A DNA stretch of 64,000 bases from Codonopsis lanceolata. Lineage: Eukaryota > Streptophyta > Magnoliopsida > Asterales > Campanulaceae. The stretch spans positions 56,533,027 to 56,597,026 of the forward strand of contig CM028382.1 in NCBI GenBank assembly GCA_013146195.2, in the 5' to 3' direction. Below, in pieces: positions 56,954-64,000 of the stretch; position 1 is the stretch's first letter, and every line of letters starts with the position of its first letter. A model generated the notes under the pieces. The model ran no database searches. It saw nothing but the letters and a program-made list of their open reading frames with translations, and was not told the DNA's origin. Both the position numbers and the translations under genes were made by a program.

Positions 56954-57534
56954 GCTTTGATGATCCGTATAGACTTCAAATTTAGCCCCATAAAGATAGT
57001 GCTTCCATTTATGAAATGCAAATATAATAGTTGTTAGCTCCAGATCATGTGTAGGGTAATTCTGCTCAGCTGGTGTTAACTTCCTCGAGGTGAGGCATAT
57101 GCAATCACTTTTCCACTCTGCATCAATACATAACCCAGTCCTTCTTTAGAAGCATCACTGTATACAATAAAGTTCTCACTACCCTCACGCAATGCAAGAA
57201 TTGGTGCTGAAGTCAATCTATGCTTAAGATCTTCGAAACTGGTCTCACACTTGTCATCCCACACAAAAGAAACTTTCTTGTGAGTCAAATTAGTCAATGG
57301 GCTAGCAATCTTCAAGAACCCCTGTATGAACCTTCGATAATACCCTACCAATTCCAAGAAACTTCGAACCTCAATAACAGTACCAGGTCATTTCCACTCA
57401 ACAATAGCTTCAACTTTAGTAGGGTCAACAGCAATGCCTGTCTCAAAAACCACATGCCCTAGAAAAGTCACCTCTCCTAACCAGAAAGCGCGCTTATTGA
57501 ACTTTGCATACAACTGCTTCTCCTACAGCAAGCT
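56954..57534 (-). pseudogene. Tekay RT end and RNase H, downstream of LINE-3
   Basis: After LINE-3 the RT resumes with KQLYAKFNKRAFWLGEVTFLGHVV. A stop lies near 57392. It then reads ELVGYYRRFIQGFLKIASPLTNL and the RNase H start (NFIVYSDASKEGLGYVLMQ). A frameshift near 57080 separates it from YASPRGKLTPAEQNYPTHDLEL. It would degrade RNA in hybrids if intact. Confidence 0.82.
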
Positions 57535-57549
57535 AAGAATCAATCTCAA
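57535..57549 (+). repeat. Target-site duplication of LINE-3 (left)
   Basis: AAGAATCAATCTCAA here recurs exactly at 58285-58299. Confidence 0.92.
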
Positions 57550-58132
57550 TCCTTGCAACATTACGGGTATTTTCTGCCTCCAAGCTATGAATTTATCGAT
57601 TAGACAACCTGATATGCTTAAAGGGATTTGGATTCGTTGGCATCCCCCCGATCCTGGTTCTGTTAAACTGAATACCGATGGGTCGTCAATTGAAGGTATT
57701 GCTACTGGCGGGGGTGTCATTAGAGACTCGAGTGGGAATTTCATTGGAGGCTTTTCTCGGTTTTATGGCCCTGGCACCAATACCAATGCTGAATTTCAAG
57801 CTCTCCGTGATGGCTTATTGATGTGTCGTGACATGCAATATGGAAAGGTTATAGTTGAAGTGGATTCTTTGGTGGTGGCTTCAGCCATAAAGGGCAATCA
57901 TGGTTGTCCTTGGCTCTATATCTATGATGTTCGTAGGTGTTTGGCTCTTTTGGGTGACAGCAAGCTTGTCCATATATATCGAGAGGGGAATTCAGTTGCA
58001 GATCGTCTGGCAGCCTTTGCGCATACTACTAGATGTGATAGATATTTCAATACGGTCACTCTTCTCCCGAGGGAGGTTCGTCGCGCGCTTCAGCATGATG
58101 CGAGTGGTTTATTTGCTTTTCGTAGGAAATAG
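57550..58132 (+). CDS. LINE-3 RNase H domain, open fragment
   Basis: The frame is open through the whole insert to a TAG at 58130. It reads IWIRWHPPDPGSVKLNTDGSS, EFQALRDGLL, VEVDSLVVA and NSVADRLAAFAH, so all four RNase H acidic positions appear conserved. It ends LFAFRRK, like LINE-1 and LINE-2. There is no endonuclease or RT. The frame also extends by chance into the flanking Tekay sequence to 57434. No ATG or promoter is evident for independent expression. Confidence 0.8.
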
Positions 58133-58248
58133 TCCTTCCTTTTTATGTATTTCCTTTCTTCGAGGTTAGGCCCCATTGCCTTCCTTTTTGGATCAGGCTG
58201 GTTGTCCCCCTCAAGTTTGTACCTTTTCCTTTTATCAATAAATTCCTG

Positions 58249-58264
58249 CAGGGTTCCGTCCCTG
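58249..58264 (+). other. LINE-3 3'-terminal hairpin
   Basis: CAGGG, a 6-base loop (TTCCGT) and CCCTG just before the A tract. The loop differs from LINE-1 while the stem is identical. Confidence 0.55.
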
Positions 58265-58299
58265 TTTCCCTGAAAAAAAAAAAAAAGAATCAATCTCAA

Positions 58300-58920
58300 G
58301 TGTTTCTCATGTTCCTCCAAGGATTTAGAGTATATAAGAATGTCGGCAATAAACACCACCACGAAATCATCAAGATATGGCTGGAAGACTCGATTCATCA
58401 AATCCATAAAAACTGTAGGTGCATTAGTCAATCCAAATGACATAACTATGAATTCATAATGACCATACCTTATTCTGAAAGCAGTCTTTGGTATGTCTTC
58501 AGTCCGGATTCTAAACTGATGGTAACCACTCCTTAGATTAAACTTCGAGAACACAACTGCTCCCCGTTGTTGATCAAACAAGTCATCAATGTGTGGTAAA
58601 GGATATTTATTCTTCACAGTTACCTAACTTAGCTGTCTGTAATCACTTCATAACCTCAGTGTCCCATCCATCTTCTTAACAAACAACACATGTGAACCCC
58701 ACAGTGAAACACTAGGCTTGATAAAACCCCTGTCAAGTAATTCCTGCAACTGAATCTTCAATTCCTTTAACTCTGCTGGTGCCATTCTATAGGGTGCCTT
58801 AGAGATCGGTGTAGTTCCAGGTAACAATTCAATACAAAACTCTATCTCCCTTTCAGGTGGTAAAGAATAGTCGGCAGGAAACACTTCATCATATTCACAA
58901 ACAATTGGAACATCCTCCAA
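58300..58920 (-). pseudogene. Tekay RT, upstream part, with altered catalytic motif
   Basis: The frame at 58920-58648 has VFPADYSLPPEREIEFCIEL and YRMAPAELKELKIQLQELLDRGFIKPS. After a stop near 58646 it continues at 58617 with KNKYPLPHIDDLFDQ and FSKFNLRSGYHQ. The catalytic box reads FIAD instead of FIDD (about 58340, codon GCC), so the polymerase would be inactive. LINE-3 then interrupts. Confidence 0.87.
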
Positions 58921-59480
58921 TTAGACATAGTCTTGCTCCCATCAAATACATGTGCCAAATACCCAGTACAACCACTAGCAATCAATTTATGAGCTTGCAA
59001 TGAAGATATAACATGTATCCTACTACCACCCCTTTCCCCCAAAAACTGATACTCAAGATGATTCAGAATTTTAAAAGTAACAAGTTTATGATAGCAATCA
59101 ACACAAACATGATATGCACATAACCAGTCCATCCCCAAAATAACATCAAAATCCCGAATCGGTAAGACAATTAAATAAGAAGGCAACTTGTGGTCACCCA
59201 CAAACACATCACATGCGTTATATTCTATACTAGTTATCACACACTCACCCACTGGGGTGGAAACCTCTAGCACATAAGGCAACACCTAAGGAAGCACATG
59301 CAAATGATCCACAAAATGAGATGCCACATATGAATGAGATGATCCTGGGTCTATCAACACCTGACCCTTAGACTCACAGATAATAAGAATACCTCCTATG
59401 ACAGAAGTGTTCAAGAACATCTTTCTGGTCCAAGGCAAACACACGTCCCTGAACTTTAGGTTTCCCATCTGCACCTTTGT
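58921..59480 (-). pseudogene. Tekay protease
   Basis: GQVLIDPGSSHSYVASHFV holds the active-site Asp, followed by VLPIRDFDVILGMDWL. A TAG near 59286 and another near 58922 interrupt the frame. It normally cuts the polyprotein. Confidence 0.8.
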
Positions 59481-60757
59481 TCACGCCTGAAGTAGATTGA
59501 GTCTGACTCTGCGCTGGATGATTCTTCCATTTAGGACAATCTTTACGCTTATGCTCAGATGAACCATAGCTCCTACACTTTCCTTGTCTACCCTAGCAAT
59601 TCTCAGTGCTATGTCATGGAGATTTACAAAATGTACATCCAGACCCAACTGATGGTCTAGTTACTGCATTAGTACTACTCGCAGCATCCCTGGATTGTTG
59701 CCCTGACTGCATACCCATCTAGTAACCAGTCTGTTGCACTTGTTGTTGCTGCCTTTTCCCATCACTACTCTGATTATTAAAACCTCCTTTATTACCAGCA
59801 TTCCCATGTCCTCTACCTGTAGGTGCACTGTAGCTACCTCTACCAAAGTTACCTTGTCATCTGTTTGTTGTCTGTGCTGGTAGTGGACTAGATATTCCTG
59901 CTCTCTTCTGCCTTTGAGCATCCAGATCATTCTCCACATGCATGGCCCTTTGAACTGCTAACTGATAATCAACAATCTAAAAAGGAACCAATCTGTTACA
60001 AAGTTCAGTCTTCAAACCCTCTATGAACTTACTAGCTTTCCTTTCTTCAGTTGCAACCATATGAGTATTGTACCTGACTAGTTGCGTAAACTTAGCCTCA
60101 TACTGTGCCACACTCATTACCCCTTGTTCCAGTGCTAAGAATTCCCTCTCTCTTTGTTGTTGCACTACTTATGGAATAAATTTCTTCTCGAACTCAGGTA
60201 AAAAAATTAGCCCATGTCTGCGGTGTCCTTTCCATATCCCACTTATCTTTAAGCAAGGTCCACCAAAGCTCTGCTGCCCCTTCAATCTTGAAAGTAGCAA
60301 AGATTACCTTTTCTTCCTTTGAACAACCCAGTGTTCTAAAGATCTTTTCCATATTCTCAATCCAGCCTTCAGCTTTCAACACATCAGGTACACCATTATA
60401 AAGTCTTGGACTCATTTTCAAGAACCTCTCAAGTGTAGTTGTCCCCTAAATAATTCCAGTGTTCATTGGTGCTGGAGGATTCACATATTCAGCATGTTGT
60501 AAGTGTTGTTGTTCTACTATTCTATTACCAGCCTCAAACTGTTGTGCCATCATAGCAGTCATTCTTTCAAATGCTGCCCCCTGCCTTTCCAATGCTGCCC
60601 CTTGCCTTTCTATCAGATCATACAAACCACCCATATCACCCTGCTGAGTAGCACGTGCATGTTGATTAGGAGCATTGTTATGACTCTCAACTCCCTCGTC
60701 AACGATATTTAATCCAGCTCTATGAGAGCCACTCCCACGGCCTCTCGATCCAACCAT
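59481..60757 (-). pseudogene. Tekay gag
   Basis: The ATG at 60757 (MVGSRGRGSGSHRAG) opens an N-terminal piece with a repeated RQGAALERQGAAFER segment. The core follows in pieces: GWIENMEKIFRTLGC, AAELWWTLLKD, QREREFLALEQG and YEAKFTQLVRY. A zinc knuckle zone lies near 59550-59650. There are stops or shifts near 60446, 60194, 60166, 59977 and 59661. Gag would form the particle; this copy is dead. Confidence 0.82.
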
Positions 60758-60845
60758 CTGAACCTACACACAACTAACCTAAATTAGACAATTCACAAAA
60801 TAAATAACAACCCTAGGCCACAGATTCTCTCCTGGCTACATGCCT

Positions 60846-60865
60846 TAACCTAGGCTTTGATACCA
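60846..60865 (-). other. Tekay primer-binding site
   Basis: On the minus strand TGGTATCAAAGCCTAGGTTA, initiator-Met tRNA type with one mismatch, 4 bases after the LTR end. Confidence 0.8.
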
Positions 60866-60869
60866 AAAC

Positions 60870-61830
60870 TATCACGTCCCAAAATCAAACCGCCAAACTA
60901 GAGTCTAAAATCGGGAATAATGGGTTTGCTATTAACACTAAGCCACATGTAAACAGAAAAACCAACAACAATGGAAAAGCAGCAGCAATCAGGCTGCACT
61001 ACTATATACAACAAACCAAAAGAAAGTACTATCCAGAGTTATACAAACTCCAACCATACTATACACAACATGAAGACATCCAATATTCCACCAAAAAAAG
61101 GTTTACAACAACTGAGAGTTTTATACAAAGGTAGGTGGACAAGACCCACAACCACCCAAAAATAGTAACCACTTGCTCTCCGGCACTCCTGAACAACTCA
61201 CGATCACTTCCTCGCTTGGCTATGATCTAAGGAAAACAAATAAACAAACAATGAGATTTAACTCAATAAGGTTCCACTATACTTATGCACGTTGTGAATG
61301 GATGAAACATATCAAACGTGCCATGATGAAAATTCATAAAGAAAGTTTAACATGTTATTTAACATTTAATCAATAAACTGTCACAAATTAGAAATACACA
61401 ATTAAGGATATAAGAATGAGATACATATCCAATCATTCACTTCTGACCTTATAACCCATTGTTGTTGTAGTTTTCATCATTCAATCACGTTTAAAAGTAT
61501 TAGATTATTAACAACCCGAAGTACCAAGTCGACACGAGGCCAAGTCCCTACAACTTCAGCAGTCGTGCCACTAAAGAGTATTACCTCCGCTATGGCCATT
61601 AGCAAAGGGTTGGGTCACATAGAGCTCCATACTTGACTCACACTGCCCTTCACCCCATGTCAAGTCCAGGGTAGCCCTACACTTCCCTAAAAGATTATTG
61701 TCACATAACAAACACCACCAGGTGTTTCAAGCATTGTTCACAAAGATTGTTCCTTTATTGACTATTCAAAACTGTAACAAATATGACGACTATAAAGTAA
61801 ACTCGTCAACCACTTAACATCGATAATTCA
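60870..61830 (-). repeat. Tekay 5' LTR, interrupted
   Basis: Ends near GGGACGTGATA on the minus strand. Its 61497-61830 part matches 53992-54320. At 61831 it is cut by the copia LTR; the rest lies outside the window or is lost. No gene inside. Confidence 0.78.
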
Positions 61831-63060
61831 TGTTGGTCCCAAAATAGGCTCAATCTAGGCTAGAAGAGGGGGGGGGGTTGAATAGCCTAGTTATGTTTTT
61901 ATAAAAACTTTTCATAAACACTTCTTAGTGATTTCTTAAAATGATTTAACTAGAAGCGTTAAGGCAGCGGAAACAGAAGAGAATCTGAACTATCAAGAGT
62001 TCTGTTAGGGCAGTACAGATTCTAAATAGATTCTTAATCAGTAGGACAAGCTAACAGAAGTTATAAGTACAAACAGATTAAGCAGAACACAACAATTTGA
62101 AGTGGTTCGTACTGTGAATAGTACTACGTCCACTACCAAACTGGTTAGCTTTGGATTTTTAAAAGTGCACTTGTTTATCCACTAGGTTTAATACAAAGAT
62201 CTCTAATGGATCGTGTACAAAATAAGTTTTTAACCAAGTGTATAATGGTGAGAGGAACAATCATGGATTAATTGTTCTCACACGTGTAGAAGTAAAGAAC
62301 AGTTTAAAAGAAACAAACTAAATGAAGTTGAAACAAATTTAAGACTGGCAGATCTGCAGCTTCAGGAAGTTTGGTGAATTGTTAGTTCTTGTTCTTTGAT
62401 CTCTTGAATGCTTGTGTGTTGAAGATGAAGCTTGAGAGTTTAATGCGCAAGAGTTGTTTCTTCATATCTTCAAAACTTGAACAAATACCAGAGAGATCTT
62501 TTGGACCGTTGGACTGAGGCAGAGAGGGCTGTGTCCAACATTCTATTGCATTGAATGCAATTCGGCGCTTTGGGAGATGTAAGAGCCACAGTCATCAGAG
62601 ATGCAGTGTGTACAGAGAGGACATTCCCAAATAGAGTAAGTTTTCAGATTGCAGGCGTTGTAGCTTAGAAAGTCTTCTTAGCCATAAAGGGTAATGTCTT
62701 CGACTTGTGTTTCGAGGAGACAGACGGTTGTCAGCATGTAGAGTTGACTTCTTTAAAGTGAAATCTGATGAAGACATTATGACTGGATATTTTCAAAAAT
62801 ATCTAGATAGGTCTATACGTGTCATAATTTCATGATCTAGCTAGTCTTGATTTTTCGCACTTTGAGCAGTCTTCAAAGTCTGCTGTTTTTCCAAGGCTGC
62901 TGTAGAAGCCTGCTTGTCCGCGCCTAAACTAACACTATACAGTTCTAAACTACTATGATTCTAAGACATTTTCCACACTAATCGGTACGCAGACCTTTTA
63001 GCCACTGTACAATAGAATCAGAAGATGACTCAACCAAATCTAGAACTATAGGAATCAACA
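61831..63060 (-). repeat. Copia 3' LTR
   Basis: 1.23 kb, beginning TGTTGATTCC on the minus strand and ending GGGACCAACA. A run of nine G lies near 61869 on the + strand. No gene inside; the short frames are not convincing. Confidence 0.8.
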
Positions 63061-63074
63061 ATCTCCTCCTATTT
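63061..63074 (-). other. Copia polypurine tract
   Basis: AAATAGGAGGAGAT on the minus strand directly before the LTR start. Confidence 0.8.
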
Positions 63075-63391
63075 GGTTGATGTCATCATCTCAGCTACTA
63101 GCAGACTTTGAATCATGCAATGAGATAATAACATGTCTTAAAGATTTTTATTTAAGAAGAGCAGACATGCCTCTCAGAGCAGAAGTCTTAGTAGAGAGAT
63201 AGCTAGACTAAGTACTTACAAGATAAAAGCATTAATATCAAGTACTAAGTAGAGCAGAGTTTAAATCTTGAGATAAGCGCACAAGCAACATATAAAGATT
63301 TAAACGCGAAGTTTAAATAGAACAGATCATAATATGATAGAGCAATTTAAACTTAGAAGAAATATAAGTCATCTGAGATTAAACAAGCTGT

Positions 63392-64000
63392 TTAACAGCA
63401 GAAGTTTTTGCAAAAGAGCAGAGTTTGTAATAGAAGACATAGAACAGAATACCAACATATTGAGAATAGATGAGGCTGGGTGCGTCGACGTTCTACGTAG
63501 TCACCAACCCAGACTCTGATTCTGTCATTGAGGCGTTCTCGTAGCCTGTTTTGTTCTTCAATCAGAGCTTGATTCAAAAAATGTGTAGCTCTCTCCTCCC
63601 TGATGGCACCAACCCTACGCTGTTCGACAGCAGCAGCCCTTGCATTTTCTTGCTCAACAAGGCGAACATCAGTGAAATCAGCAACTTCACGTCGATGAAT
63701 AATGGCTCGTGCCATTGCGGTCTTGAGCTCATCAAAGAGGGTACGAATGCTGATCTACTGAGAGTGCAGCATGCCTATCAGAGTTGCCTGTTGATCTTGA
63801 ACGAGAAACCGATGAGTAGTGAAGGCCTGAACAGTGTCGTTCACCAGCTGATCAACAATCTTGCCGATGTCGAAGATGGTGGCATGAGTAGCATTGAGAC
63901 CATAGCTAAGCACGTCGATCTGCTGTGCCATAGAAGAGACTGTGCTGTTGAGCTGGGCTAGCTGAGCATTGTTGGTTCGGAGAAGATCAAGAAGGGCAGG
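63392..64000 (-). pseudogene. Envelope-position ORF of the copia element, C-terminal part
   Basis: The minus-strand frame is open from the window edge to 63392 except for one TAG at 63757-63755, which may have been CAG. The upstream part is Leu/Gln/Asn-rich (RTNNAQLAQLNSTVSSMAQQ). The downstream part is charged and helical in character (NARAAAVEQRRVGAIREERA), suggesting coiled coil. SIRE-type elements carry an extra ORF between pol and the 3' LTR with coiled-coil sequence, and this fits that position. No membrane segment or catalytic motif is seen, so the function is unknown. Confidence 0.5.

Larger units (their letters stand above)
57550..58284 (+). mobile_element. LINE-3: 5'-truncated L1-clade LINE
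   Basis: A 735-bp insert in the Tekay RT with an exact 15-bp duplication and a terminal A run. It carries only the RNase H end of ORF2 and the family 3' tail. Truncation at the 5' end is typical of incomplete target-primed reverse transcription. Confidence 0.95.
53992..61830 (-). mobile_element. Tekay-type chromovirus (Ty3/gypsy), decayed, with nested LINE-3
   Basis: Minus-strand element: 5' LTR (61830-60870, start missing), PBS (60865-60846), gag, protease, RT, RNase H, integrase with a chromodomain-like tail, polypurine tract and 3' LTR (55227-53992, end missing). The LTR pair is recognised from the shared block 54000-54320 / 61500-61830. LTR start TGTAACACCC, iMet PBS and C-terminal VEEATWE sequence fit Tekay/Del. 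Confidence 0.9.
61831..64000 (-). mobile_element. SIRE/Maximus-type copia element, 3' end
   Basis: A minus-strand element entering from the right edge: internal region (64000-63075) with an envelope-position ORF, polypurine tract (63074-63061) and 3' LTR (63060-61831). The LTR ends are the exact inverted pair TGTTG / CAACA. ATTCA at 61826-61830 is a candidate target duplication. The family call rests on LTR ends, tract sequence and ORF position. Confidence 0.7.

Noticed and set aside
60843..60866. tRNA gene at the Tekay primer site
   Set aside because: Only the 18-20 bases complementary to the tRNA 3' end are present, with no cloverleaf.
62595..62777. Minus-strand frame in the copia LTR
   Set aside because: Short and unsupported, inside an LTR with exact inverted ends.

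Overview
The window is plant nuclear repeat DNA, almost certainly from an angiosperm and probably a eudicot draft assembly. It holds Ty3/gypsy elements of the Tat/Ogre, Athila and Tekay lineages, Ty1/copia pieces of SIRE/Maximus type and L1-clade LINEs that carry RNase H. It also has one run of exactly 100 N. I found no host housekeeping gene, rRNA, tRNA or CRISPR array. The species cannot be named from this sequence.

Layout, left to right. Element A (about 98-20173, + strand) is an Ogre-like retrotransposon with gag but no pol. LINE-1 sits in its 5' LTR (450-4569) and LINE-2, nearly complete, sits in its 3' region (8610-14685). Its 3' untranslated region carries a 1.4 kb array of hairpin-forming repeats. 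Element B (20174-35076, - strand) is a related Ogre-like copy that kept pol but lost most of gag. Downstream of its pol lies an oppositely oriented DUF7745-like gene with its own TATA box. Its 5' LTR was split by a non-coding LTR element (30383-34245). A deleted SIRE-like copia fragment follows (35077-35930), then unclassified repeat DNA (to 37352).

Element C (37353-44216, + strand) is a third Ogre-like copy with LTR, PBS, gag, protease and a G-patch-like region. It is cut off by an Athila element (44217 to about 53436) whose RT-RNaseH-integrase frame has only two nonsense codons. Next come a hAT-like TIR element running into the assembly gap (53690-53789), a short duplicated spacer, and a Tekay chromovirus on the minus strand (53992-61830). 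The Tekay RT is split by LINE-3 (57550-58284), and its 5' LTR is cut by the 3' LTR of a SIRE-type copia element (61831 to the window end).

Most coding regions are decayed. The observations most worth checking are stop codons shared by diverged copies: an amber codon at codon 287 of ORF2 in both LINE-1 and LINE-2, and a stop at one gag position in elements A and C. Other notable items are the hairpin array, a 3'-terminal hairpin common to the three LINEs, and the antisense gene in element B.
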